Below, piece by piece: positions 23,887 to 33,137 of a DNA stretch of 64,000 nt (positions within the stretch are counted from its first letter, which is position 1; each line of letters starts with the position of its first letter). The translations under genes were made by a program, and so were the position numbers. Origin of the DNA: Candidatus Parcubacteria bacterium (GTDB lineage Bacteria > Patescibacteriota > Saccharimonadia > Saccharimonadales > UBA4665); assembly GCA_023434325.1 (NCBI GenBank), contig JAEYSX010000001.1:62001-126000 (forward strand), given 5' to 3'. The notes below the pieces were generated by a model. The model saw only the letters and a program-made list of their open reading frames with translations, was not told the DNA's origin and searched no databases.

Positions 23887-24639
23887 ATGGATCAATCGCT
23901 AAAACAGTCGTATTTGGATAGCGCTCGACGACTCTTTTTGCTTGACTATGACGGTACACTACGCGAATTTACACCGACACCGGACGCTGCGTCACCCTCG
24001 CCAGAGACTATAAAAATACTGAGCGATCTCGCCGCCGACCCAAAAAACACGGTAGCTGTCATTAGTGGTCGAGATCGCGCGACACTCTATGAGTGGCTGG
24101 GCGAACTGCCGATACATTTAATCGCCGAGCACGGTCTGGCGCACCGCTTCCCTGGCAAGCACTGGCAAACCATCCCTACACCTGACATGTCGTGGGAGCC
24201 GCAGGTTCGCGAGCTTATGGAGTCCAGTGTTGCATCGGTTTCGGGATCGCACATAGAGACCAAACCCTCCTCATTAGTCTGGCATTATCGCACAGCGAAG
24301 GACGGAACTCCCATCGAGACGATGTTGCGTGCTCTAATCGCCGATCTGGAGCCAATTGCAAATCAACACAATTTGCGTGTCTTAAGAGGTAATAAACTAG
24401 TCGAAGTTATTCCAAACGGCATCGATAAGGGGAGCCAGGCGCATCGATGGCTCGAGCCGTCATCGTACGATTTTGTGCTTGCGATTGGCGATGATGTAAC
24501 TGATGAGGATTTATTTATAGCTCTGCCGCCACCCGCCCTCACGTACAAGGTCGGACCGGACGATTCAGCGGCGCTCTATCGTCTTGCCGACCCTGCTGCC
24601 GTCCGTGATATGCTCGCTTCTTTAACGTCGCTTTCCTAG
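23887..24639 (+). CDS. otsB: Trehalose-6-phosphate phosphatase
   Basis: A 250-residue HAD-superfamily phosphatase. Motif I is LFLLDYDGTLREF (nucleophile Asp), motif II AVISGRDRATL, then AEHGLAHRFPGKHW, HIETKPSSLVWHYR, and motif IV LAIGDDVTDEDLF; EVIPNGIDKGSQAHRWL is the trehalose-phosphatase lid. It removes phosphate from trehalose-6-phosphate made by the divergent OtsA fusion. ATG 23887 is chosen over an in-frame ATG at 23869 because the latter lies within the promoter. Confidence 0.95.
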   Translation: MDQSLKQSYLDSARRLFLLDYDGTLREFTPTPDAASPSPETIKILSDLAADPKNTVAVISGRDRATLYEWLGELPIHLIAEHGLAHRFPGKHWQTIPTPDMSWEPQVRELMESSVASVSGSHIETKPSSLVWHYRTAKDGTPIETMLRALIADLEPIANQHNLRVLRGNKLVEVIPNGIDKGSQAHRWLEPSSYDFVLAIGDDVTDEDLFIALPPPALTYKVGPDDSAALYRLADPAAVRDMLASLTSLS

Positions 24640-24664
24640 TAGTAACTGTAGCTTTTTATACCGC

Positions 24665-24740
24665 TTCTGCTTTTTTTCGCAGACTGGTACAATACAGACA
24701 AATGAATGCTAAGAAAAACGTAAGCATCGATTTACGGTAG
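24665..24740 (+). promoter_or_regulatory. pil promoter and 12-residue leader ORF
   Basis: An extended -10, TGgTACAAT (24688-24693), with TTCTGC as a weak -35, stands 8 bases before an ATG at 24702. That ATG opens MNAKKNVSIDLR and stops at TAG 24738-24740, directly abutting the GTG/ATG starts of pilB. The arrangement looks like a leaderless mini-cistron that hands ribosomes to pilB. Confidence 0.45.
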
Positions 24741-24746
24741 GTGTAT

Positions 24747-26552
24747 ATGCATATTGTCGATTCGTTAATGGTACGTCTTTTGCAAAAGAATGGCGTTGCA
24801 GACCCTCAGATTGCCGCCCTGCAATCGCAGGCAACCACGGCCAAAAAAACGCTGCAAGAGATGGCTCTCAAGGCCAAACTGATCAACGAGTATCAGCTGA
24901 CCAAGCTATACGCCCAAGAAATCGAAGTCCCCTTTGTAGAGTTTAATCCTAAAGATATCAAAAAAGAGGTGCTCAATCTGCTGCCCGAGCGCTTGGCACG
25001 GCAATATCGCGCGGTCGTCTTTAATGTAGACGAGCATGGCACGAGCGAGGTTGCCATGGAAGACCCCGACGACGTGCAAGCGCGAACCTTCTTGCAACAG
25101 CAACTGGGTAACAACATTCGCATCCACATTACGCCTTTGCGATTAATGCAAGGGGCGCTTGACCTGTACCGTGGCGAGAACATTGGTTCCGAGCTTACCA
25201 AGGTAATCCCAACGGTCGAAGAAGAAAAAGAAGAGACCGTTGATGCCGGCGCACTGGCCGAAGACTCGCCAATTGCCAAGACTGTAAACCTTATCATCGA
25301 ATACGGCATTAAATCTGGCGCCAGCGACATTCACATTGAACCGCGCGAGGACGTGGTAGTAACTCGCTACCGCATTGACGGTATCTTGCGCGAGGTCGAC
25401 CGCTTGCCGCGTAACATCTTGGGCGCGCTTATTTCGCGTATTAAAATTCTGTCCAACCTAAAGATTGACGAGCACCGCGCTCCGCAAGACGGACGCTTTA
25501 AGGTGCAGGTCAACGAGCTGATGTATGCACTTCGCGTGTCTACACTGCCGGTTGTTGACGGCGAAAAGTGCGTCATGCGTATTCTTAACGAATCAACCAA
25601 AGCGGCAAACTTTGACGAGCTGGGCTTTTGGGGCGAGGCAAAAGAACGACTCAAGCACGCTATTGCCCAGCCGCACGGTATGGTTTTGGTTACCGGCCCG
25701 ACCGGCTCGGGTAAGTCCACTACGCTTTTTAGCGTTCTGAGTATGCTTAACACGCCGAGTGTTAATATTTCTACCGTAGAGGACCCTGTCGAATATCGTA
25801 TTCCCGGCGTCAACCAAACGCAGGTAAACGCAATCGCTGGTATGACGTTTCAGAGCGGCTTGCGCGCCTTGCTTCGCCAAGACCCAAACATCTTGATGGT
25901 AGGCGAGATCCGTGACGGCGAGACGGCCGAGCTGGGTGTACAGGCTGCCCTAACAGGCCACCTTGTGTTTAGCACGCTGCACACCAACAACGCCGCAACC
26001 TGTTTGCCGCGTTTGCTGGATATGGAGATCGAACCGTTTTTGATTGCCAGCACCGTGCGCCTGGTCGTAGGACAGCGTTTGGTACGCCGACTATGTCCGA
26101 CATGTCGCGAGCACTTCACTCCCGACGAAACGCAATTGCAGCAGCTCTCTAAGACCTTTAATCTCTCTAACGAAGGCGCGCTGCAGCGGCTGCACGAACT
26201 CGAGACCGCCGCTCTTAAAAACGGCGTAGGTAAAACCGAGGCTACCGGCAATCAAGCCGACGCCAGCGACCTTAGTACCACGCCAAGTAAAATTCACCGC
26301 CTATGGAAGCCTCGTGCCGAGGGCTGCAACACCTGCAACCATACCGGTTACAAGGGGCGTATCGGTATTTACGAGGTGCTCGCTAACTCTCCTGCTGTCC
26401 AAAAACTGATTGTTGCCAACGGTACGAGCGAGCAAATGCAGGACACCGCGATTCGCGAGGGCATGGTGACGATGCAGATTGACGGCTTTATAAAGGCGCT
26501 CCGCGGCGAGACGAGCATAGAAGAGATCTTACGAGTTACAAGCGATGACTAG
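24747..26552 (+). CDS. pilB: Type IV pilus assembly ATPase PilB
   Basis: About 601 residues of the GspE/PilB secretion ATPase family. An N-terminal T2SSE_N-like domain (LYAQEIEVPFVEFNP, LPERLARQYRAVVF) is followed by the motor: SDIHIEPREDVVVTRYRIDG, Walker A GPTGSGKSTTLF, the Asp box VEDPVEYR, Walker B ILMVGEIRDGETAE and the His box TGHLVFSTLHTNNA. The zinc-type cysteine pairs CPTC and CNTC are separated by a long insert. It powers pilus extension at the inner membrane. No PilT is in the window. A GTG at 24741 is the alternative start. Confidence 0.95.
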   Translation: MHIVDSLMVRLLQKNGVADPQIAALQSQATTAKKTLQEMALKAKLINEYQLTKLYAQEIEVPFVEFNPKDIKKEVLNLLPERLARQYRAVVFNVDEHGTSEVAMEDPDDVQARTFLQQQLGNNIRIHITPLRLMQGALDLYRGENIGSELTKVIPTVEEEKEETVDAGALAEDSPIAKTVNLIIEYGIKSGASDIHIEPREDVVVTRYRIDGILREVDRLPRNILGALISRIKILSNLKIDEHRAPQDGRFKVQVNELMYALRVSTLPVVDGEKCVMRILNESTKAANFDELGFWGEAKERLKHAIAQPHGMVLVTGPTGSGKSTTLFSVLSMLNTPSVNISTVEDPVEYRIPGVNQTQVNAIAGMTFQSGLRALLRQDPNILMVGEIRDGETAELGVQAALTGHLVFSTLHTNNAATCLPRLLDMEIEPFLIASTVRLVVGQRLVRRLCPTCREHFTPDETQLQQLSKTFNLSNEGALQRLHELETAALKNGVGKTEATGNQADASDLSTTPSKIHRLWKPRAEGCNTCNHTGYKGRIGIYEVLANSPAVQKLIVANGTSEQMQDTAIREGMVTMQIDGFIKALRGETSIEEILRVTSDD

Positions 26553-26572
26553 TGTCGGGGTTAAGGAGTAAT

Positions 26573-27829
26573 ATGCAGTTTAGTTACAGGGCAAGAACAC
26601 GCGACGGCAAAATACTCTCGGGCGTTGCCGAGGCTTCTGACCGCAACGCACTAGTGGAGTCACTTGCCAAGCAGGGCGCACGCCCGTTGGTCGTTCAAGA
26701 AATAGGGTCAAGTGGCGGTAGTGCTTCCGGCAAAAAACGCAAAGGGTTCTTTAAGCCCAAAGTAAAATCCCGCGATCTCGTCATATTTACGCGGCAACTT
26801 TCGACCATGATATCTGCGGGAGTACCTCTGCCGCGATCCCTCTCGACCTTGGGCGAACAGGCCGAAAACGAGTACTTTAGACAAATTATTTCTGCCATCG
26901 GCCGCGATATCGAATCCGGACAGTCGCTCGGCGACGCTTTTGGCAAACACCCGGACGTGTTCTCGGAAGTATATATCAGTATGATTCGCGCCGGGGAAGC
27001 CGGCGGTATTTTGGACGACATTCTCAAGCGCCTTGCGGTACAGACCGAAAAAGACGCTACGATCCGCAAAAAAATTAAGAGCGCCATGACCTACCCCACG
27101 GTTATTCTTGCGGTCACCGTTATTGCATTCTTTGGTTTGATGGTGTTTGTAATCCCCAAAATTGGGGCGATTATCACCGACGTCGGCGGTCCGGACGCCA
27201 AACTTCCAATCTACACACAGATACTGCTCGACACGACAAACTTTACTCTGTCGGCCAGTCTTGTGCCTGGCATTCCCAACATGGTCTTTATAGTCGGCGC
27301 GCTCATCGGGGCGATATTCTTTTTGCTCAAATATATTCGTACGCCTGCCGGAAAATACAAGTTCCACGGTCTCCTCCTGCGTGTTCCTGTCATCAAAGTG
27401 GTGGTTGTAAAGGTAGCGATATCTCGTTTTTCGCGAACGTTCGCTTCGCTAGCTACGGCCGGTGTAGCGGTACTGGATGCGCTCGCTGTTACAGGCAACG
27501 CAATCGGCAACAGGGTTATTCAAGAGGAATTGGCTACTGCCGCCCGAGAGGTTCAGAATGGTAAGCCGCTCTCGACCGCACTTGCCAGCGCCAAACACTT
27601 CCCTCCTATCGTGCCGCAGATGTTGGCAGTAGGAGAAGAGACCGGGCAGATTGACACGGTATTGATCAAAGTGGCTGACTTTTATGACGAAGAAGTCGAC
27701 ACGCTCATTGAAGGATTAAGCTCGATCATCGAACCGGTCATGATCATCGTCTTAGGATCTGCAGTCGGACTTATCGCCGCAAGCGTGATGGGCCCGATAT
27801 CGTCCATTAGCCAGAATCTGAGCGGCTAG
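26573..27829 (+). CDS. pilC: Type IV pilus inner-membrane platform PilC
   Basis: A 418-residue PilC/GspF protein. It starts MQFSYRARTRDGKILSG, the family start; two GspF repeats follow (FTRQLSTMISAGVPLPRSL ... LGDAFGKHPDVFSEVYISMIRAGEAGG, and FSRTFASLATAGVAVLDAL ... LSTALASAKHFPPIVPQMLAVGEETG), with three hydrophobic segments. It is the platform on which PilB acts. ATG 26573 has AAGGAG at 4 bases and lies 20 bases after pilB. Confidence 0.95.
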   Translation: MQFSYRARTRDGKILSGVAEASDRNALVESLAKQGARPLVVQEIGSSGGSASGKKRKGFFKPKVKSRDLVIFTRQLSTMISAGVPLPRSLSTLGEQAENEYFRQIISAIGRDIESGQSLGDAFGKHPDVFSEVYISMIRAGEAGGILDDILKRLAVQTEKDATIRKKIKSAMTYPTVILAVTVIAFFGLMVFVIPKIGAIITDVGGPDAKLPIYTQILLDTTNFTLSASLVPGIPNMVFIVGALIGAIFFLLKYIRTPAGKYKFHGLLLRVPVIKVVVVKVAISRFSRTFASLATAGVAVLDALAVTGNAIGNRVIQEELATAAREVQNGKPLSTALASAKHFPPIVPQMLAVGEETGQIDTVLIKVADFYDEEVDTLIEGLSSIIEPVMIIVLGSAVGLIAASVMGPISSISQNLSG

Positions 27830-27857
27830 ATCGCACATAAGCCGTGCCTAACGCACT

Positions 27858-27883
27858 CAACGCATACCAATGAGTATGCGTTG
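27858..27883. terminator. Perfect 10-bp hairpin after pilC
   Basis: CAACGCATAC / GTATGCGTTG around a 6-base loop, 29 bases after the pilC stop. There is no long U run, so it may be a weak terminator or an mRNA-stabilising stem between pilC and the pilin gene. Confidence 0.5.
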
Positions 27884-28011
27884 TTCGTGACACGCGAAAA
27901 CACTTGACGCCATTACGCTTATGGCTATAATCAGTAGTAGATAGTAATACCTGCGGTTACTGAGGTATTAAGATCGAGGTGAAATACTAACCTATAAGGG
28001 GGATGGCGCAT

Positions 28012-28476
28012 ATGCGTTTACTGCAAAAATATAAAAAGCAACAAGGGTTCACGATCGTCGAGCTCCTTATCGTAATCGTTGTTATCGGTATTCTGGCCGC
28101 CTTGGTTATTACAACCTTCTCGGGCATCCAGAGGAACGCACGCAACACCGAGCGCGAAACCGACATCAAGGCCATTCACGGCCAGCTCGAGGCATACTAC
28201 GCTCAGCACGGTCGGTACCCAACCCTTGCTAACGTCAACGACGGCACATGGCGCGGCGAAAACATGAAGGGTCTTGATGCAAACGCACTCAAGGATCCAA
28301 AGGGAACAAGCGAAGCGCTCGTTGGCACTGCTGCAGCAAACGTATACTCGTACGCTGTTGGACCAGCTAACTGCGACAACGACCCAAGCACAAGCGCAGT
28401 CGACTGTGACAGCTACACGCTGACTGCAACCAAGGAAGGCAGTAACGACACCTTCACAAAGAGCTCGCTAAACTAA
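28012..28476 (+). CDS. pilA: Major type IV pilin
   Basis: A 154-residue prepilin. The leader MRLLQKYKKQQG ends at the peptidase site before FTIVELLIVIVVIGILAALV, with Glu at position +5 of the mature form and the standard hydrophobic helix. The globular half has AYYAQHGRYPT, and two Cys (CDN and CDS segments) near the C terminus that could form the D-region disulfide. AAGGGGG stands 9 bases before ATG 28012; an ATG at 28003 is too close to it. It has a strong terminator of its own, consistent with high expression. Confidence 0.93.
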   Translation: MRLLQKYKKQQGFTIVELLIVIVVIGILAALVITTFSGIQRNARNTERETDIKAIHGQLEAYYAQHGRYPTLANVNDGTWRGENMKGLDANALKDPKGTSEALVGTAAANVYSYAVGPANCDNDPSTSAVDCDSYTLTATKEGSNDTFTKSSLN

Positions 28477-28498
28477 ACCAGCAAGTTCACCGTTCTAC

Positions 28499-28531
28499 AA
28501 AAACAACGCCTGTTTACCGGGCGTTGTTTTT
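28499..28531 (+). terminator. Rho-independent terminator after the pilin gene
   Basis: AAAAACAACGCC / GGCGTTGTTTTT, a 12-bp stem with a 9-base loop ending in a U run, 22 bases after the pilin stop. Confidence 0.9.
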
Positions 28532-28851
28532 ATATGGTAAAAGAGCAGCCCATTACACCCATGACTGTGCGTGACCACACGTACTCGCATTCTACGAACT
28601 ATGAATACGCGGTAGACACCTGAGCGGCGATTTACTTGCGTGTAAGTGCGGATTACTGGCTCTGAGACTCATTAGGTGGCCGCAAACTTAATGCCACGGG
28701 ATGTAATTTCCTACAGCGTACAGGATACGCCGGGATCGGTACATACGAGTAGCGTGGCATACGCAACGGGCGCAATAGTAATGCGATTGCTAACGACCTG
28801 CCGCGATCAGTGCGACCACAAAACCAACAGAGTCACCGCAGGTGTCATACG
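28532..28851. other. 320-base stretch without a recognisable gene
   Basis: It lies between the pilin terminator and the convergent end of the minor pilin operon. Both strands carry only short frames with no ribosome site or family features, and I see no tRNA, strong hairpin or repeat. Base composition is like the neighbours. Confidence 0.5.
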
Positions 28852-30291
28852 CTATTGGTAAAGTCTTTGATAGCCGCTAACAGTCCAGGTCTTAGAGCCT
28901 GTCGAGAGCTGCGTACCGAACGTAACGGTTCCTGCGCCGTTCATATCAATCGTCTGCCCGGCAAGCGCGCCTACGCTACCGCTTCCGGCAAGCCGAGCTT
29001 TGCCCCAATATGCTTGGAACATCATGCCCGGCAAGTTGACGCCGCCACCCACGTCGACCGTGAGCAGTTGTTGTGAGGTCTTTAGGTCGTTGCCACTAAG
29101 CGAAGTACATTCGGGCGAGCAGCTTGCGCTACTCTTAAAACTGATAAACTGTATGCCCGTGCCCACATTATTCGCTACCATCTGAGCCGAACCCGTTATA
29201 TTGATTGTACCGTCAACCATCACGACCGGTCTGGTAGTACCCACACTATTGGCCACTGTTATCCGCGCCGCTCCCCCGATATCCAGATTACCGGTAATAT
29301 AGGCGTTACCGGTAATGGTTAGGTTGCAGCTTCCACTCACGTTAACGTTGCCCGTAAGCTTGATGTTCGCTGGCCAGGTGCGGTCATAAGGCCACGACTG
29401 GCAGGTGTAGGCATTGTTGTTGCCTGCTGTCGTGGTGCCGACGGCGGCTTTGTGTGCAGCACGATCGTAGGTGGGCGATGACACGGGCGGAGCGACGCAT
29501 CCAAGCTGTAGGCCGGTGCCGCCAGATGTGCCTGCACGAATTTGTGGTTTATTATTGTTATTTGACGTGTTCGGAAACTTGGACTGCGTTTGACCGGTCG
29601 CACATACGCTCCCAACGATTGATACGGAACTCCAATCAGGAATCTGGATAGGCTGCGTGTTGGTGCACAAGACCGGGAAGGTTGGCCCCGGATTGTTTCC
29701 GGGCGGACACGCAATATTCGCAACATGAACATTGAGCGGCTTGGCATCGGTACCAATTTTGGCCGCGCCCGACAAAGAGAGTGTACCGTTTACATATACA
29801 TCCGAGTTAGTGATGTTGGCGCTGCCGCCCAAGATCAACCCGCCAGGACCGGAGTATACAGAGTACCCCTCGGAGGTGGTGCCCACGACAATGGCTCGTG
29901 TTTTGCGGACACTGCGCGGATCAACGGTGCCGTCCTGACGATACACCTTACCGACAGACGTGATAATTTTTGCATTACTGTCACTCGAGTCTTCGATCGT
30001 CGTTTCGAACACTCCTCTACCCTGCGTGCTGTTATTAAAAAACGTCTGTTCGCTGGTGTAGCCGTCAAAATCATCGTCTTCATTGAGCTGATGGAGTGAT
30101 TGTTCGATCCCCGCTTCGGCCGCCAGCAACGCATTAGTATGCGCAACGTTACGACTTGTGATGGAGCGCTGGCTCACCGTGAATTGCAGCAAAGATGCGC
30201 CGACCGCCGTAAAAACGATTCCCAATATAAAGACCATTACAAGAACCGAACCGCGTTGGTTGTGGGCGCGCGCGCCAAAAAGGCTAGTCAT
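28852..30291 (-). CDS. PilX-like pilus protein with repeat-rich outer domain
   Basis: A 479-residue protein. The N terminus QRGSVLVMVFILGIVFTAVGASLLQF is a pilin-like helix of the PilX/GspK type without the usual Glu at +5, followed by LLAAEAGIEQSLHQL. The outer part carries repeated short strands rich in Gly/Asn/Thr (GNVNVSGSCNLTITGN, AYITGNLDIGGAARITV, GGSANITNSDVYVNGTLSL), like a beta-helix or bactofilin-type stack, plus several Cys. It is last in a three-gene minor pilin operon, overlapping the previous gene by 8 bases. A tip adhesin role is inference. Confidence 0.8.
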   Translation of the reverse strand: MTSLFGARAHNQRGSVLVMVFILGIVFTAVGASLLQFTVSQRSITSRNVAHTNALLAAEAGIEQSLHQLNEDDDFDGYTSEQTFFNNSTQGRGVFETTIEDSSDSNAKIITSVGKVYRQDGTVDPRSVRKTRAIVVGTTSEGYSVYSGPGGLILGGSANITNSDVYVNGTLSLSGAAKIGTDAKPLNVHVANIACPPGNNPGPTFPVLCTNTQPIQIPDWSSVSIVGSVCATGQTQSKFPNTSNNNNKPQIRAGTSGGTGLQLGCVAPPVSSPTYDRAAHKAAVGTTTAGNNNAYTCQSWPYDRTWPANIKLTGNVNVSGSCNLTITGNAYITGNLDIGGAARITVANSVGTTRPVVMVDGTINITGSAQMVANNVGTGIQFISFKSSASCSPECTSLSGNDLKTSQQLLTVDVGGGVNLPGMMFQAYWGKARLAGSGSVGALAGQTIDMNGAGTVTFGTQLSTGSKTWTVSGYQRLYQ

Positions 30292-30958
30292 TTCTAAACA
30301 CCATCCTTGTTTTGTATTCCGCTGATATTGTCTGTTTGTAGACTTTGCGTGACAGGCCGATTTCTAGCTCGATTGAGCGCGCATCCGCTGGCGATACCTG
30401 TTGGCCGTCGCCGTCAATGTAGCGCACAGTAAACTTGTCGACCTTGCTGTTAAGCATGACTTTATCAGCCGGGCAATTACTCGTTGATTTGTCACGAGGG
30501 CATGTAGTGCGTGCTTTGTTATTCTGGACCGGCGCTGCGAGCGTTCTTCGGTAAAGCACGTCGTTCTTCGTATAATAGATATTGTTATTCTTCCAGCTGA
30601 TGTATTCGGACGGATCGCTAAAAAGGATATTGTTTTGGCCGTCTTCTGCCGCCGTTGCAAGGATAAGCGTATTGCCGTTCGACGCCCAGCTAAACATATT
30701 ATTGGCTGTTGGCGCGTTGTTGTCCGGCCAACGGTTGTTTTGATCGGCGTTTGCCGACAAGCGAATGTCTTCGTTTATTGAGTCCAGGGTAATTTGGGCT
30801 TCGTTTTGCAAGTCAGAGCGCGCATTAGAAATAGCGTACTGCGTCATGTTGTTTGCAAAAAAGACCATGACGATAATACTCAGCACGCTGACCACCCCGA
30901 TAGCTATCGTCAACTCGACGGTGGTGTAGCCGGCCGAACTTGAACGAGGATGTCTCAT
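30284..30958 (-). CDS. Minor prepilin, PilW-like
   Basis: A 224-residue prepilin: short basic leader MRHPRSSSAG then YTTVELTIAIGVVSVLSIIVMVF (Glu at +5), followed by LQNEAQITLDSINEDIRLSANADQ, typical of PilW/GspJ-like minor pilins. Two Cys occur in TTCPRDKSTSNCPAD. It overlaps its neighbours on both sides (4 bases upstream, 8 downstream), so the three minor pilins form a translationally coupled operon. Confidence 0.88.
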   Translation of the reverse strand: MRHPRSSSAGYTTVELTIAIGVVSVLSIIVMVFFANNMTQYAISNARSDLQNEAQITLDSINEDIRLSANADQNNRWPDNNAPTANNMFSWASNGNTLILATAAEDGQNNILFSDPSEYISWKNNNIYYTKNDVLYRRTLAAPVQNNKARTTCPRDKSTSNCPADKVMLNSKVDKFTVRYIDGDGQQVSPADARSIELEIGLSRKVYKQTISAEYKTRMVFRND

Positions 30959-31347
30959 TGTGTGATCCCCAATACACCTATGAGCGAGCTAAGCTGCACT
31001 GTTCGCTGCTGGCCGCCATCCTGATATCTGACGGTCACATCGACTCTTTTAAGGCCCGATGACGGCTCCGAGACAACAACGGTGCCGCTTTTTGGTGGCG
31101 GCAATATTGCCGGCAGATCATTCGTAAAACTTATATCCACACCCGGCGTCAGTTGATTGAATTGATTGTTTCGCAATATTTCAATCTGCCGCTGCGCCGC
31201 TCGTGTTGCGGATTCCGTGTATGCCGTTTGACGCTGGCTGCGCTGAATTGCGCCCAAAAGCATTGCCACACTGGACACCACAATACCAACGACAACAAGC
31301 GTTATCATTAGCTCTGCAAGCGTAAATCCCTGCTCTTTTTTTCCCAT
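30955..31347 (-). CDS. Minor prepilin, PilV/GspI-like
   Basis: A 130-residue prepilin from ATG 31347: MGKKEQG then FTLAELMITLVVVGIVVSSVAML, with Glu at +5 of the mature protein. The rest is a small soluble domain ending VQLSSLIGVLGITQ. The longer in-frame start at 31548 would lie inside the divergent pilM gene. TATTAT is 9 bases upstream of the ATG, again a near-leaderless arrangement. It is first of three minor pilins. Confidence 0.87.
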   Translation of the reverse strand: MGKKEQGFTLAELMITLVVVGIVVSSVAMLLGAIQRSQRQTAYTESATRAAQRQIEILRNNQFNQLTPGVDISFTNDLPAILPPPKSGTVVVSEPSSGLKRVDVTVRYQDGGQQRTVQLSSLIGVLGITQ

Positions 31348-31446
31348 ACTGCCTACATAATATACATAAAATTGAATCGTGCATATGGTTATGTGAAATT
31401 TTGTGCTATCATTCGACGTAATAGCATAGTGCTTACGTTGGGGACG

Positions 31447-32532
31447 ATGGGGAATATAATAACCAAACCAATCCACTTCTTTAGTGACAAGCCAGTTTTT
31501 GGGCTGGACATTGGTCGCAGTTCGATGAAGGTAATGCAGTTGTCGCACGTCGAAAAGTCGGCGCAGATTATCGGCTACGGTACGGTTGATTTTGATGTAT
31601 CAGCGCTAGAAGACGGCGCAATTGCAAAGCCCGAAATCTTAGCAAATGCACTGCACGAGCTGTTCGAGCACCGCTTGCACGGAGAAATCACAACTCGTCG
31701 GACGGCAATGGCCCTACCTGCATACCGCACCTTTGCGCGCTCGATTCAGCTACCAAAACTCAGCCCGGACGAATTGCACGAGGCGGTGCAACTAGAGGTT
31801 GAACAATATGTGCCCGTTCCCCTGCAAGAACTCTATCTCGACTATAACGCCACGGATGAGTCTGACGGCAACCAAAATGTCTTTGTGGTGGCAGTGCCAA
31901 AAAAGATTGTCGATTCCTACATGGAACTTGCCATGCGACTGGGGCTAGAGCCGATACTCATAGAGCCGACGCTGGCCGCAGCAGCAAGATTCTTTGCTCG
32001 TGATAGCCACAGCGACCTGGCGAGCGTTGTCATAGACGTCGGTTCGCTCAGCGCTGCCATCTGTATTATCGACAAGACGATTATTGCAACCGGCACGGTG
32101 TCGACGGGCGGTATGATTTTTACAGACGCGATTCGTAACGAGCTTGGCGTTACGCAAGAAGAAGCCGGCGACATCAAAACAAGGTTTGGTTTGGATGTTA
32201 GCAAATATCAATCGCAAATTTTGCACGCACTGGAGCCTTCGCTCGAGATGATCGTAACAGAGATTAAGCGAATGATGCGCTATTACGAAGAGCATTATAG
32301 TGGGCGCGGCCAGATTGCACAGATTGTAACCCTTGGTGGTGGCGCCAACATGCCCGGATTGAGCAACTATCTCACGAATGCACTTAAGATGCCGGTTCGA
32401 ACTCATGACCACCCCTGGTCGGTGTTTAAGTCCGACAGCGACCTGCCGACACCAGAGGACGCAGACCGATTGATGTACGCAACGGTTGCAGGCCTGAGCC
32501 TTCTCAACCCCAAAGAGGTATTCGAGTCATGA
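31447..32532 (+). CDS. pilM: Pilus assembly protein PilM
   Basis: A 361-residue actin-like ATPase of the PilM family: FGLDIGRSSMKVMQLS (phosphate 1 loop), MALPAYRTFARSIQLPKLSPDE, EVEQYVPVPLQELYLDY, VVIDVGSLSAAICII (phosphate 2) and IVTLGGGANMPGLSNYL (adenosine loop). PilM sits on the cytoplasmic face and binds the N terminus of PilN. Start ATG 31447 is preceded by TTGGGGA at 3-4 bases; the frame extends further upstream but without features. Its stop overlaps the pilN ATG. Confidence 0.94.
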   Translation: MGNIITKPIHFFSDKPVFGLDIGRSSMKVMQLSHVEKSAQIIGYGTVDFDVSALEDGAIAKPEILANALHELFEHRLHGEITTRRTAMALPAYRTFARSIQLPKLSPDELHEAVQLEVEQYVPVPLQELYLDYNATDESDGNQNVFVVAVPKKIVDSYMELAMRLGLEPILIEPTLAAAARFFARDSHSDLASVVIDVGSLSAAICIIDKTIIATGTVSTGGMIFTDAIRNELGVTQEEAGDIKTRFGLDVSKYQSQILHALEPSLEMIVTEIKRMMRYYEEHYSGRGQIAQIVTLGGGANMPGLSNYLTNALKMPVRTHDHPWSVFKSDSDLPTPEDADRLMYATVAGLSLLNPKEVFES

Positions 32533-33137
32533 TTAACTTGCTACCTCCCGACATCAAAGCCGAATATGGCTACGCGCGCCGCAATAGTCATCTGGTACAC
32601 CTGGTAACGGTTCTTATGCTGGGGTTGGTCGGCTTGGCCGCTATAGCCGCGGCAGGATTTGTATATTTGCACCAGTCTGCCAGCGCATATACAAGACAAG
32701 CCGATACCACTAAACAAACTCTTGTCGATCAAAACCAGGCAGAGATCGAGAAGCAGGCCGGCGAGATGTCGGACAACTTAAAGCTGGCAGTACAAGTGTT
32801 ATCGCAAGAAGTCCTGTTCTCGCAGCTACTCAAGCAATTAGCAGTAGTTGTACCGAGTAATGTAAATCTAACAGGCGTAACGATTAGCGAACTAAAAGGT
32901 GCACTGGACATTACGGCAAGTACCAGGGATTACAATGCGGCAACGCAGCTACAAGTTAACTTGGCCGATCCCGCAAACAAGATCTTTTCCAAAGCCGACA
33001 TTGTCGCAATCACTTGCGAAGATGCTGACGCCGAAGGTTCGTCCTCCAGCAAGTATCCCTGTTCGGTCAGCATTCGAGCACAATTCTCCCAAGACAACCC
33101 CTTCCTTTTTATTAACAACAAGGGCGGTGTCCGATGA
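32529..33137 (+). CDS. pilN: Pilus assembly protein PilN-like
   Basis: A 202-residue protein whose N terminus INLLPPDIKAEYGYARR matches the conserved PilM-binding motif of PilN. One transmembrane helix follows (VLMLGLVGLAAIAAAGFVYL), then a coiled-coil-like stretch and a ferredoxin-like outer domain. Its ATG overlaps the pilM stop (ATGA), and its stop overlaps pilO in the same way. Confidence 0.9.
   Translation: MINLLPPDIKAEYGYARRNSHLVHLVTVLMLGLVGLAAIAAAGFVYLHQSASAYTRQADTTKQTLVDQNQAEIEKQAGEMSDNLKLAVQVLSQEVLFSQLLKQLAVVVPSNVNLTGVTISELKGALDITASTRDYNAATQLQVNLADPANKIFSKADIVAITCEDADAEGSSSSKYPCSVSIRAQFSQDNPFLFINNKGGVR

Noticed and set aside
31348..31548. Longer start for the PilV-like minor pilin
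   Set aside because: It would remove the prepilin leader logic and overlap the pilM gene on the other strand.
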